Shown here piece after piece: positions 27,396 to 39,700 of a stretch of 64,000 bases of DNA. Position numbers and translations under genes: made by a program. Position 1 is the first letter of the stretch; every line of letters begins with the position of its first letter. The notes beneath the pieces are model-generated. The model was not told the origin of the DNA and did not search any database. It saw only the letters and a program-made list of their open reading frames with translations. Location of the stretch: contig QEYB01000282.1 of assembly GCA_017562135.1 (NCBI GenBank), positions 124,001-188,000 on the forward strand, written 5' to 3'. The stretch comes from Dipylidium caninum. Taxonomy: Eukaryota; Platyhelminthes; Cestoda; Cyclophyllidea; Dipylidiidae.

Positions 27396-28262
27396 CCAAA
27401 AATAGAATTGACGATTAAAATATCTTGGGCTCAACGATTTAGCTATTGTATACAGTCAATACTTCAACTTCACAAGTAAGCATCGGACTTGACCGTTTAA
27501 AACACGCACGGCTTATTGTTGAAGGGCACGCGATGAAATTTCAAAAAATTTAAACACTTTTATACAAAGATATGCGTAATGAAACCTTCAACCCCCAGAC
27601 ATTTTTATAACGCTCCGCCATCTGTTGTATTACAGTTAATGTTTTTTCATTAATTTTTTCAAAAAAATTTGACACTGCATTATTTTAATATATTTTGAGT
27701 ATTCCGAACTATCAACAGTCGCTACATGCGATCTGAGCCAGCCTAGAATGATGTTGCAAACACAGTTAGAGAAGCTATATCGGTCTTCAAGACAGAATAT
27801 CCCGACGGCAAAAGCAGTGCCCTACCCAACCTCCAACCACGGCGCCCCCCCCCCCGTTCCTTCATCTAACTCCCATTCTCTGGAAGAAATCGAACTGCCG
27901 CCGTTGACCCGCGCCCCGCCCTGAAGAAAAGGCCGTTACCGCCCCGACTTTACCAGGGCCTCAACCACAGCCTCTCCGATGCCACGAACAGCCCCTCCGC
28001 CAAATTAAATCGACACGCAAAAAACAGCACAGAAGTGATGGTGACAGCGGCAACAGCCTCATTGGTGACGACTCCTTAAAAATAAAGGTGTGAATTTCAA
28101 GACACGTTATCGTAGGAGTAGCAGAGAGGAAAACCAAAAATGGCTCATGAAAGACGCTTTAAGAAGTTGGTTGGTTAGGGGAAAGATTGGAATAGGGTTA
28201 AAAACAGACGTCTCGAGCTATCTGCATCGGAAGCAAAGTGGGGCGGAGCAAGATAGTAGAGC
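27396..28262. other. Spacer between USP12/46-like and BRSK genes
   Basis: These 867 bp hold the 3' flank of the deubiquitinase gene and the 5' flank of BRSK. There is a 12-C run at about 27846-27857 in a GC-rich patch (27840-27960) and an AT-rich stretch at 27540-27715. I see no TATA box, and no AATAAA on the minus strand close to the USP stop. Confidence 0.6.
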
Positions 28263-28481
28263 CTATCGCACTGAATCGGCGATGCAGGCAGATTGCCAAG
28301 ACTGGGGAGGTTGGGGCTGTGATGTTGGTGATTGCGATGATTGAGTGCTCGATCCCAACTTATTGCTCGCAAAGTATGAAGGGTCACAAGCCTGGTAGAA
28401 CAGGATGTACGCAGAATCCGAAGTCTTCGAAGCCTCCGAAGTGGTCCCAAAGAAGTCACGGATGTTCGCTTGATCAATTTT
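28263..28481 (-). CDS. USP46: USP12/46-like last exon
   Basis: Encodes [20 protein letters not shown] then SAYILFYQ, matching the vertebrate C-terminus, followed by an extra tail containing [16 protein letters not shown] and a TAG stop at 28263-28265. Confidence 0.92.
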   Translation of the reverse strand, partial: KIDQANIRDFFGTTSEASKTSDSAYILFYQACDPSYFASNKLGSSTQSSQSPTSQPQPPQSWQSACIADSVR

Positions 28482-31400
28482 CTACAAAAAGATATGATAC
28501 CTTTTGCCTAATGATCTGTTCCTCAAATTCACACGGGGCTGTCACTGTTTGTGGAAGGACTAAGTACAGGTTAATAAGTCACATGAAAAGCATATACGTT
28601 GTTATACTCAATGCTTCTGTGTAATAAAGTGACAGTCTAGTTGAGGTGAACAATATAACGTCCAGGTACAAGTTAGCGATGCAAGGACAGACGACTTACA
28701 TCAACGTATTCATCATCAAAAAGGAGCCAAATGTCATCGGACTTGACTAGACTGATGTAGTGACCGCGATTCAGTCCCGGACCAGAGTGAACCACCACAG
28801 CCATAAGTTCGTATAACTGATCAGGATTACTCGCGTCATCAGACTAATTTTATCAAAAAGAATAAAGATGACCAAAATTCTTGCTTCTATCGGATTAATA
28901 CTAATAAATAAAGGTGGGGGCTTAATTAAGAATCAAGATTTGTTCCTCGTCCAATAACACTCGAGACAATCAGTAAATAGTTCAGAAAACGATTCCAATT
29001 AAATAGTACATTTCTCCGAAAAAGTGTATATCTTGAAAGGAACAGATAATAAACAGTTGCTGAAGCCGATCGAGGCAGGTAGTCTCCACAAAACATTACC
29101 TATAACTGCAGTGAAGGGTAGATAATGTGGGATCGGCAGTGGCAAGTTAGGGTTAGAACCGAATGTCGTTCTTCCAATCCAGTAGGCGATAGCAAAAATA
29201 CCTGATCACCCCGGAATAATCCAAATGGAGAACCTAATTCCTACAAACTTTGGTTACCGTCCAAAGGTCAAGCGCCCCCACCATACCCTCTTTGGATGCC
29301 AACAAAAGCTTGTACGCTCTCATGGATCACTCGTTGGCTGAGTGCCAAAAATAGTGGGCACAACAGATATTTGCCGTGAAGTTTAAGCTAAAAATTATAG
29401 AATTTAGATGGAAAGGGCTCAAAATTTCCCAAGCCTAGCTAATTTTATTTTGGCGCTGATTATTGAGTAGACAAAAAATCAGCCTTATTAGGCGACAGTA
29501 AACACTGACTCTAATTTCCGCCGAGTGTTACTTCGGGCAAGTCCGCTGAAAAGAGGCTTGGTGTATGGAAAATTCCAGATGAATAGCACTAAAATCTTCA
29601 CTATAAATTACGTAGTTGCATACAAAAAACTATAATACTGACTTAGCCTTGGAAGAAGTAATGAGGTCACAGTTCTTAAATAAAAGCAGTCGGTAATGTA
29701 AAGCGTATAAGGTAATACCACACTTCCCATCTCATTTCATTGCAAAAATAAATTGTTTAATTTAGTCTGTCTGAATTTATTTGCGAAAGATTGACATCAC
29801 ACTCAAAATCGCGGCTTATGTATGGTCTTACGCCTTAGGCTGTAACTCAATACCTCCTACTCAATTTCCGAGATGATCACTTTTTTGACTTATCAATAGC
29901 ATTTAGGGTGGTAACATTCAATTTAGACCGCAAAGTAATTTTTATCCGCAATCTCAGATGATGACAGACGGTAACAAATAGCGACATGAATAGATTAGGG
30001 GATATACGCCACTATCAAGACAACAGGAGTGTTTGATTGCCTGAAAGATCGAAATCCCCAAGGATTTGATTGAATGAAGTCCTTTTTCCCTCAACATCAC
30101 AAGAAATGTGGGTACAGATTTTCAACACTAAAAATTTAATGTATCTCGTTCCGCTCTGAAGGTAACCGACGCAATGGTTCAGGATATCTAAAGGTTACAA
30201 CATCTAAACATCTTCTCTGTGTTAAATACACTAACTTGAGTTTGTAAACCTTAAAGGAGTCGATATGGAGAAACTGTACGGGATGGATGGGGAAGGTTTT
30301 ATCCAATAAAATTACCCCAAAATGACCTTTTTAGGTTTTAATAGGGCAAAGCAGAGACTAGAGCAAACCATTACTACCAATATATCCACATTAACCCTAT
30401 TTCAAATTGGTAGGATGGCATTTGACGCGACCCCATTAATAAAAAAAGAAAACAATAAATCTTACCGTATTGAAAAGTCGTAGTTCTTGGGGGAATGGGA
30501 CATAGTAGGAAAGTTTTATAGAACGATTGGCGTTCTCAGAGTACTTAAACCTCTTGAGATGGAGAGCCAAAAGCTCAGGCAATCGTTTTACTCGCATCCT
30601 ATAACGTAAAAAGTCAAAGAAATATCATAATTATTATATCATAGGATTGGTGAATCATCCATTATTAATGATTTTCCAGTGAATGTACAAATACCCATCG
30701 GTAAGAAGACAATATCGAAGTTTGTAAGTGAAATATTGGTATTAGGCACACAGATGATCCGATGTGAAACGTAAGAACCACAAAAACCACCTCATTTCAT
30801 TAGGCAAAAATGAAGAAAAGCCTTAGCGGAAGACGACTTATGACTCGACCAAACAACCATCCATCAAATTATTCACCAGACAATAATCGCCTAAAACCCT
30901 ATTAAAAACAAAATATGATGTAACTAACCCACTATCAATTTACAGCATCTGCGAAACTAAGGATACAGCTAGTGTTAATTTCGTAATTTGTAACCAAGAA
31001 TTTGAATAATGATTATCAAATTGATACTCCCCAATGATTGAGGAAAAAATAAATACCTTTTTTGGGCCTCCTGCTTGCATCTGCAAACTTCACAGTAGTA
31101 CTTATTCTCCGATTGGATAGTTTCAGTATTGGAAAAGCATTGTAAACAGTTAGTGATGCTCGTGTACTGTTTAATGTCAACAGAAAGATCCAAAAAGTCT
31201 TCATCTTTCGTGCGTACAGTCTCGCAATTCAGACATCGTGTCTCATTCGTTAAGGTACCCTGAAATATCTCATGGATCCAGGTACGCGTGTTCTCCTCCG
31301 TGTTGCAACCAGCATCCCCTCCTCCTGAATTAGCTTTCTTTGTTGCCTCTTCACTCGCACTTTCAGCTATACGATAAATGATTACTACAAAGGAAGGTTT

Positions 31401-31921
31401 TTACCCTGAAGAATATCAGCAATTTGATTGAGGAGGTAATTTAAAAATTCATGTGCGTCCTGAGGTAGGTAGTTGTCAAAGAGAACTGAAAAACAAGAAT
31501 TAAACATATACAAAGACTCACCGTTTTCTCTCTTTAGCCGCTGAACGAATTTTTTAGGAGGAATTTGACCAACCTTTTTCTTTTTAGTTGTCACCGTATA
31601 AAAAAGATCAGCCAAGCAACTGAGAAGGGTTTCTTTTTTCTGACCCTTACTCTGTTGTCGGTAGAGAAGAACTCGATTGCGAAAGGGTTTACAGAAGAAA
31701 AGTGCTTGAAGGACAGAATTGCAGTAACAGGTGTTGCCAAACTAGATTAACATATAATGGAAGCCCAAACTTACGTTAACAAGACCATAATAGTGTTCGT
31801 TGGAGGGGAACTGATCTTTACCAATCTTTTTTTCCAAATGGGAAGGATTCGCACCCTAAAATAAAGGAGAGACTACAGGCGGATCCGATGATAGGAACGT
31901 AAAGGTTATTACACAGTTCAT
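28263..31921 (-). CDS. USP46: Ubiquitin carboxyl-terminal hydrolase, USP12/USP46 family
   Basis: A cysteine protease that removes ubiquitin; vertebrate USP12 and USP46 act with WDR48 and WDR20. Seven firm exons encode about 395 residues. The Cys box is [14 protein letters not shown], followed by [15 protein letters not shown]; a zinc ribbon is formed by CLNC and YYCEVC; the His box is [20 protein letters not shown]. The chain ends YILFYQ plus a 39-residue Ser/Gln/Pro-rich tail absent from the vertebrate proteins. Introns from the 5' end measure 57 (doubtful), 33, 36, 38, 458, 1622 and 218 bp. Vertebrate USP12 and USP46 are paralogs and I cannot tell which name fits; flatworms may hold a single ancestor-type gene. 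The N-terminal exon is the only weak part. Confidence 0.93.
28700..28843 (-). CDS. USP46: USP12/46-like exon 7 (catalytic His)
   Basis: Encodes [20 protein letters not shown] and [14 protein letters not shown], with the active-site His in RGHY. Phase 0 at both ends, GTAAGT donor. Confidence 0.96.
30466..30598 (-). CDS. USP46: USP12/46-like exon 6
   Basis: Encodes [20 protein letters not shown] and [15 protein letters not shown], matching vertebrate [25 protein letters not shown] donor, phase 0 end. Confidence 0.95.
31057..31366 (-). CDS. USP46: USP12/46-like exon 5 (zinc ribbon)
   Basis: Starts with a variable acidic/Gly-rich insert, then [32 protein letters not shown] and [15 protein letters not shown]. 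The paired CxxC motifs form the structural zinc site of the family. Phase 2 end. Confidence 0.95.
31405..31485 (-). CDS. USP46: USP12/46-like exon 4
   Basis: Encodes [20 protein letters not shown] then QIADILQ, the conserved QDAHEF motif of USP proteases. Phase 1 end; the next intron is 38 bp. Confidence 0.95.
31522..31741 (-). CDS. USP46: USP12/46-like exon 3 (catalytic Cys)
   Basis: Encodes [20 protein letters not shown] with the nucleophile Cys, then [20 protein letters not shown] and [14 protein letters not shown]. It ends in phase 1 at GTGAGT; the next intron is 36 bp. Confidence 0.96.
31775..31855 (-). CDS. USP46: USP12/46-like exon 2
   Basis: Encodes [20 protein letters not shown] then HYYGLVN, aligned with vertebrate GTNASALEKDIG...HYFGLVN. 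Phase 0 at both ends; the GTAAGT donor starts a 33-bp intron. Confidence 0.93.
31913..31921 (-). CDS. USP46: USP12/46-like: possible first coding exon (3 codons)
   Basis: An ATG with two further codons (Met-Asn-Cys) precedes a GTAATA donor, and splicing 57 bp downstream gives [15 protein letters not shown], parallel to vertebrate NM-GTNASALEKDIG. An in-frame TGA lies just upstream. Another, more distant first exon is equally possible. Confidence 0.3.
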
Positions 31922-34900
31922 GTTACATTCTTTTGTGCTTGTTCAATGCATTTAGCTGGAAAATCGCAAAAGAAATATTAATTTTTATTAGGCACTAAAA
32001 ATAAACGCTATTGCACTGCATGCATAAGCTGCCACGAAAAGTTAGTTCTCGGGACAAAAAACATAAAATTACTGAAACAGAATTGAGTATTGGGATTAAA
32101 TAACCACAGCAATATAGAGATTCGATCTAGCTTTAAAGTATAAATGATTACCAATAAAAAGCAAACAATTAAAATCAAAGTAGAGTTCTGTTTAAGCTCG
32201 TTCTAAAAACGAATATATGAGGTTTTCACATTCAAATTTCTGGCGAAAATGCGAAAAAACTCGACCACGTGTATCTGAAAGTCACCAGCAAGTCAGCCCT
32301 AACATAAAAACTCATTCAGGAAAGTTTATTGTGTACAAGTAAACTATGATGGATATTATTACCATCAGCACTCAGCGAAATCGAGACAGGACCGGCGTCA
32401 TCGCACACTAGCAGTGATGGCATGCGTGTTATGTAACCTTAAATTACGGAATGTCATTTTCAGCGAAATCGGTTACCATTGTGGAAAGCTGTTAACTTGA
32501 CTTTTACAAAATTAAAGAAGCATAGGTGATACTGTTTTGCAGCATTTGTTTGGGGAAAAACTAATCTTTTGGAAAATGAACGACTACCTATGAGATATTC
32601 CTTGATATAATGCATAATAGCAAAATTTTAAGGCACTAACTACCGGTCTATGCAGGAACCATTTTACGATAATTGGAAAACTATATACCATAATCGGAAA
32701 TTGTTGGCGAATAGTAATTATTAACATTTACCCGGAAAGAAAACGTCTACGGCAGGTGTGAAACGCATTTGCTTTCATGTGTGAATAGTAAAGCTTCACT
32801 TATTACGCCTGAAACATAACCTTCCTTGCCAGGTCCTTGTACCAAAAGTCTAATGATCCTTAACCAGAAAATAAAGTGAGACAAGGTGTTATTTTAGATT
32901 CCCAAACCGTGTCTGTATCTTTAAGTTGAGAGGGCAACCACTCATTGGTATAGCACTCTAGATTGAGCCTAAACACTGTTATCAACATTATTTACGGATC
33001 CCGATAAATGCGCAAACAAAGTAATTTGAACCTTATTGAGACACTAGGTTTAGAATAGGTAGTTCTAAATACCCATATTTGACAGACGGCTACAAAGAGT
33101 GCCTGTACTCCCTCCTCTAAAGGGAAAAATTACGGTTTCTGGAGATGCCTCGATGATCAATGTTTTGAAGTTATTGGTGCACTCATTCAATCTTTCTGTT
33201 ATTTCAAATTTATAATCAATAGGTTCCATTAATCGACTAAACCCCCACTGTTGAGCTCAACATTTGCTTTTTCCATTGCTCAAACACCCTCTTTTCTTTA
33301 AATTAGCGAACCGGATTTCAAAAATTAGCTATGCAACTGATGAAAAAATAGCAAGTATGGCTAAACAATTCTCATGGTATTGTTAATAGCCGTGAGCAAA
33401 TAGTCATACAAATTGGACCCACAAAACCTCATGGAGCACAGTGAATCCTAAAGTCCTTCAACTTTACATATGGCAAGAAACTCAATATTTAGCATTTCGT
33501 CGATGATCGAGGTCTATTTTTCGTCCCAGCTCTCCATACAACTACCAGAATCTAAATTGCAATCTAAGTTAATGAATTTAGATCCATATTCATATTACCA
33601 TGAATGTCCTTTTAAACTTTTTTCGTAGTCTATCTCTTTTGCCATCCACTCGTCATAGCATTTGAAGGTCTCAGAGATTACCTATTACCAAGACCCATTA
33701 TTGGTAACGCGGGTCAATATAGATAATGCCATTTTTGACCAATTTTATATCGTTTGACATTCCGAGATATGTGCCAATTTGTTTAAATTTACCTTCCACG
33801 ACACGTTCTTTCCTTAGCTTTATCCACTTTGCCATCCCTTTCGATGACTAAAACTCCTAACAATGGAAAATGAGTGACTCAAATTTGATGCGGCGTGGAG
33901 AGACACGAGCCGAATGCTCATTATATGTGGTTTACCAAAGGGATTAAACAGTATGGCCCTCCTCAATACGAAATTTTTAATAAGTGGTCAAAGATTTATT
34001 ATTAAGATTAATCTGACTATCTTCCTCCCTCTTCGCTAAAATCGCTTATGTAAAAGAATATAAGGGGGAACCGCATCAGGATAACTAATTTTCTTCCAGT
34101 ATAGCATTGTCTAACTTTCATTGTGATATTTATTCACTCTTCCAAGCATTCTAATACCTCTTGGGTTAATTTTTTCAGCGTCACATGCATGGGATGTATC
34201 TTAACTGGCACAACCATAGCGGCCAGGTACTCTCCGGGATAGGTTATATCCACGTGCATATTAATATTAATGACAAGCTATACTCCCGACTCGGCTTTGA
34301 ATTGGAAAGGGAATTTAAAATATCGCTGACGCAGGCGTTAACGATTTAATAAGGTAACAAAAGTGGAGAGGGAACCTACTTTTTAATAACTTCTTCAGCA
34401 GCAAGTGGGGGACATGTAGAGGAACTATGCATCCATGAGGGTGAAGTCTCATTTCCTTAAACACCCTATTCCATTTACCATTTCACTCTTAAAAAATCTT
34501 TCACTAATAAGTCGCGAATAATAAACTGGGCCGTGGTAAATGTTTTACAATACCTTACTTGTCACAGCGATATGGGGACAAAGAATGGTTACACTTTCAA
34601 GTCTATCAAGAAAAGTAACTTACTTTAACGGCATTTTTATCTATTTGTCAGTTCTGAGTAAATGTAATCTAAGGCCGAATTACCTATCAGTCTTCATTTT
34701 CACAGCATATAACACGCGCTTGGTAGGAAGTAGCCACTATAACTCACCAATTTTGTCAGATACCGCCGTAACGTGAAGATTCATTTTAAATAAACGGACA
34801 AATTTGGATAGGACACTTTGTCAGTGGGGGTCTGTTTATTCTCAATTTGAGGGCAGGGCTGGGTTGACAATTTTCGGGGACTGATATTCACGGCGACATG

Positions 34901-36717
34901 GCTATGTTGTGATTTGGAGAAGAGTTAACAGGTTACGAAATGAGATATGTCAGCGGTAAAATCATCACACCGTTAGATAGAAGTGGATTGATTGATTTCT
35001 GCAGAAGCGGAATGTTACTTAATGAACAAGGCCGGTATTTTCATATTTTTTAATTAGCCGACTGGTTGAACTAGACAGGGATTCTACTTTTCCTCTTACC
35101 TTATCGAACGGCCGAGAGTGGTATTGGCGAAACAAAATACGATTCTCGCCTAATTGAGTACTTTCTATTCCTGCTCTTCTTTTTCCGCTAGTACTCGGTC
35201 TAGATTTCCCCTCAGTCGAATTCTAACCAGTCTTGTGAGGCTTAACAATTGGACAGGTGATTTGAAAGATATGTTTCCTCATTTAATAAAACTGTTTTAG
35301 GTGTTATGACCCTTAATTACTCTCTATTTATCATCCTCTTAGAGACTTGTCTTTATTTTGAGGGTGTAATAACTGGTTAGTGTCGTCCGTAATTCCCAAC
35401 GCCATTGGTCCAAAATCCAACCTGACTGGTAAATGCATTCTTCCCTGCCCGCATAAGCTCCACTACTGTTCTAACATTGACGAGTGTTTGCCGAAGACTT
35501 GAATCTCAACTGGAGGATGTTGAGCGAGAAATCATATCATTGATTAAATAAAGTGCCATGTACGTGCATGGTTCTTTAGAAGGATGTAAGAAGGGGGCTG
35601 AGCAGGGTTTTTTGACTTGTGGACCGAAAACTATTTACCGTACAAATACCATTAGAATTATTTGATTACTTCAATTAATGGGATAAAATAATTTGACTTG
35701 GTAATGTGGAGTTAAAATGCTGCTTAGAGAATGGGTATTTTTCGCTTTCAGATTTCAAAAAGTTAATACGAAAATTTGGCTTTTAACAAGGTGGTGGAAA
35801 ATGGATAGGTTGTGGAATAGACAAAACCATATTTTATTTCCAATCACTTCATTCAAACATTTCAATGATTTATTCTTTAAGCTTTTGTCTTACTAAATCA
35901 AACTTGACGTTACATAAAAGAAAACGGGGGACCTTAAAACAAGCCAAATTTTTTTTTTTAATACTGCCTTCTACCTTGTGCGCTCAGCGAGTTTTGAAAC
36001 ACCAGAAGTAACGATTTTCTAAGTTGACGTACATATACGTAAGCTTTCATCGCTTCCAAATTCTGTCACCCAAAAGGATGACGTGACAACATGTCGGTTG
36101 TGCCCATATTTTTATCAGTTTGATTGAGAGGCAGATCAAACCTACCGCTCCCCGGAATTTCTCTCCTGTTTTCTCATAAGAGACCTTACTAACGAAAAAT
36201 GACAATTAGATTTGGTCGTCGCATATTTGCATAAAGTGAAAGAGAAAAAAGGTCGTCTAGTTGACACAACCACTCCCTCGTCGTAATGCCTGTCCCCAGA
36301 GTTGAAAATTGGAAAATGCCATCCCAAATACATGTCGCAAATAACACGACAAATTAGTGGTGCAGGAGGAAGGAACGGTATTTTCTTCCGCCTTATAAAA
36401 TGTATTTTGATTGATTATGAACTGTTACATAGGTAACTGCGGTAGCAAAGCTCTATGCGCGTATTTAAAAGCAGGCATTTGTCCGCGAATAACAATATAT
36501 GTTTTAAAATAGGTAACCAAAAAGTTTAAATAGACGATAATCTGAGGAAGATACAATGATGTTATAGACGAATCCTCATTCAAACACGTACACTCCGTTT
36601 GAGCTAGTTATACCTCGGTATCGACTTAAGTGTTTGAAAGTACTCTTCGAAAGCGCGTAATGCGAATTCCGTAGCACTTTTAAGGTAGCTTTGTTAGCGT
36701 CGGCCCATTTACGAAAA
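31922..36717. other. 4.8-kb spacer between divergent USP and NDUFA9 genes
   Basis: Intergenic DNA, AT-rich in places, with no convincing exon, repeat family or RNA gene. It must hold the promoters of both flanking genes, but I see no core promoter element I would call. Confidence 0.5.
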
Positions 36718-36769
36718 ATGGCTCTGTGTCGTCTTGCTACCTTAATCGGAAATGAGTTTATCAGTTACA
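36718..36769 (+). CDS. NDUFA9: NDUFA9 exon 1
   Basis: ATG followed by [16 protein letters not shown], basic and hydroxylated as in mitochondrial import signals. It ends in phase 1 at GTAAGT, matching exon 2. Chosen because the exon 2 frame is closed by a stop upstream and contains no ATG. Confidence 0.8.
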
Positions 36770-39700
36770 GTAAGTGCTGACTAGGTATTTGTGCATCTCG
36801 GCCCTATTTGCATTTCCTTGTTTCGAATGCTTAATAATTTGTAACTCCTGCTAAAGTGTCGCATTTCGGCTTTATTTCTCGCCTTCCCTTGTTAATATTA
36901 TATCTAGGTAACCCCCTTCGCCATCAAACTCTGATGAAACGCCTTGGTTATTTGATAGCGCAATTGGCACTACCAATACTTTCACGCCACTTGCCTTTCA
37001 GCAGCAGCCGCCTCGCCCTTCGTCTCTATTTATCACAAGGCTTTCCGAGGCTACGCTTCAGAGCCAATCTCCTTGACTAACTTGAAGCGCGGTACCGGTG
37101 GTCGTTCTTCTTTCAATGGAATAGTCGCTACGGTGTTTGGTGCCTCAGGTTATTTGGGTCGACATGTCGTTACTCACTTGGGGCGAATTGGAGCTCAGGT
37201 CATCGTTCCTTATCGCGGCGATCCATATTTCATTCGCGACCTTAAAGTCATGGGTGACCTAGGTCAAATCTTATTTTGTGTAGGTGGAGTAGCCTCCTTT
37301 TACTTTTAACCTCGAACGTGTCATTGTTCGATAAAGGTTTCGGATAATACCGGCACCTCTCGTTCTCTCTTTACCCAACGGCTGATGGAGTTAATAAATA
37401 GCAAAAATAGTTCACATTTTCCGAATATTACCCCACGTATGTTTTTTACTATAGGCCCTTTATTGTACGACTTTCGTTTTTGATGAGCTTAGTTACCCTA
37501 TTAGACTTCTGAAAATGTGACATGTATTCGCCATTGACGGTCCTTGTAATTTGCTTTATTTATCAAAACTTTGTAATTTAATTCCCAAACCGATTATTTT
37601 TTTAGTTTTAAATCGGCTCATTGCATTATTTGATATGTAGGGCTCCGTTCCTGAAATTTGTGTACGGAATATTGGCATTCATTAAAATGCCATTTTTATT
37701 TTCTTGCACCGTTGTATTACCTTTTTATTTGTACTGGAAGTTGCGGAACACTTTTCATTTCTCTTTTTAGTTTAAGAGTTTACTACCGATTTTTTTTAAG
37801 TACCGACATCTTGTAGCCATTCCATCTGGAAGACGAAGAGGCAATCAAGAAGGCCATGAGCTTCAGCAATGTTACTATTAACTGCATTGGGAAAATAAAT
37901 GCCACTCACAATTTCAGTCAGGAGGAAGTTAATCTTCAGGGTGCTGAACGCATTGCCCGTCTGTCCAAAGAAATGGGCGTTGAGCGTTTCGTCCACATCT
38001 CGGCCCTCTCACAGAATGCTAACCCCCGAAAAGTTTGTCCTGAAGCCCTCTGAGTTTCGTCGCACGAAGGCTCTTGGTGAGGAAGCCGTACGTCGTGAGC
38101 GTCCCGACGCCATAATTTTCAGGCCTGCCGACATTTGGGGCAATTCCGACCGTTTTCTTGGCTACTATGCCTCTAGAGGTGAGACCGTTACGCTTACGCT
38201 ATTGCTCAGAATTATCGACTTAAAAAAAGAAAATGAGTATTTTTCGAACTTTAGCGTCGTGATTAGTATTAGCACTTTCACATGTGCTTAATTATTGGTA
38301 TTTAAACACATTCCAAAAAATGTCTATTCAAAATATAAGCAGAAATTCAATCATCTAGTAAAGAGCGTTTTTCGATCTGCTGCGACACCAAATGTCTCTG
38401 CTAAAAGCAAAGGTTATGCTTGTTGTGGTCAGATCTCAAACTTAACATTCATTTAAATGTGTTAAATTTTGACAATCAATGTGTGACATTTGGTTTAACT
38501 TTGCTAACCACTGCAAAAAGAAAACACGTCATTTACTGGCGACGTTATAAAATTTCTTGTGCGACGACGAAGTTTGGACGTAGAGCAGAAATCAAATTTG
38601 CCTTATGGAAAGGATTGTCGAGGAAACTATTTCATGTCCACTTTAACATTGGTCCTCTTTTTAGCTGAATTTTGACACTACTTGCTTGCCTATCTGGGTT
38701 ATTCTCAACTTTCCGTACTATGGGGATCTGCTAACTCCTATAGTCTCATTTTTTTGGAGGTGCGACATAATCATCTGGACCCTTGAACGGTACTTGAGAA
38801 ATATTTTGAGCTATCCTCTCATTTGTGCTTCTGTCTATCTGCTTATAGAGCGACGAATCAACTATGGCACACAAGTCCATATATGTCTGTGGGAACGCGG
38901 CAAAAAGACCGTGAAGCAGCCCGTGTATGTGGGCGATCTAGCCAAAGGCATTGTGAACAGCCTCACCGCGCCTGACAGTCCGGGAAAGGTTTACGAGGCT
39001 GTGGGCCCCCATCGTTACCGCCTGGACGATCTGGTGAAGTGGATCATCTTCAATTGCCGTTACCTCCCGCGAGAGCTAACCATTGGCAAAATGACAACCA
39101 TGGTTCTAGTAAGCACTCTTTTTCTATATATCCCGACAGCCATAGTATTATCCTGGTCATGCAACGCAGATATTTGCGATCATATAACAAATTCAAGTTT
39201 TTATGTAACTATGGGTAAAGAAATCTTAGGTCCTTTGCTGGAGACTTTCAAGCCAAACCGGAATTTTGGGGTTCCCCCGGAGGGAAACCGCGGAAAGTCA
39301 TTTACGTCCCACTACTTGTGGCATCGGTCAAAAGCAGAGGGTTGGCTTGATGTGAAATTCAGAGTAATCTTTTGAAAACTCACTGCTATCAACAGGGCTG
39401 ATTAGTGAGTCGTTAACACAGAATAGAACTCCCTTATGTAAGAGTCACGTAAATCCAACCTTGGAACTTTTTTTTAATAAGGCCTAAATGTTTTCCTTCG
39501 AGGTGTTTGATAGTCTCCTCCATACAGTCTATCGCAAATTATTTCTTTAGTCTTGTCCTTGATCCATCAAATTGGGAGCGAATTGTTTTTCCTATAACTG
39601 ATGTTTAACGCTAACTAGCCCTGCGTTAAACTGGTCAGGACTTCATCAATCCTTTAGAATTTACTGTTCATATCTTCAACCCTCTTTTATCTTGTTTCTT

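Noticed and set aside
38686..39375. 229-codon open frame taken as one protein
   Set aside because: Only 38849-39108 matches NDUFA9; the flanks are intron sequence that happens to be open, with good splice signals at both borders.
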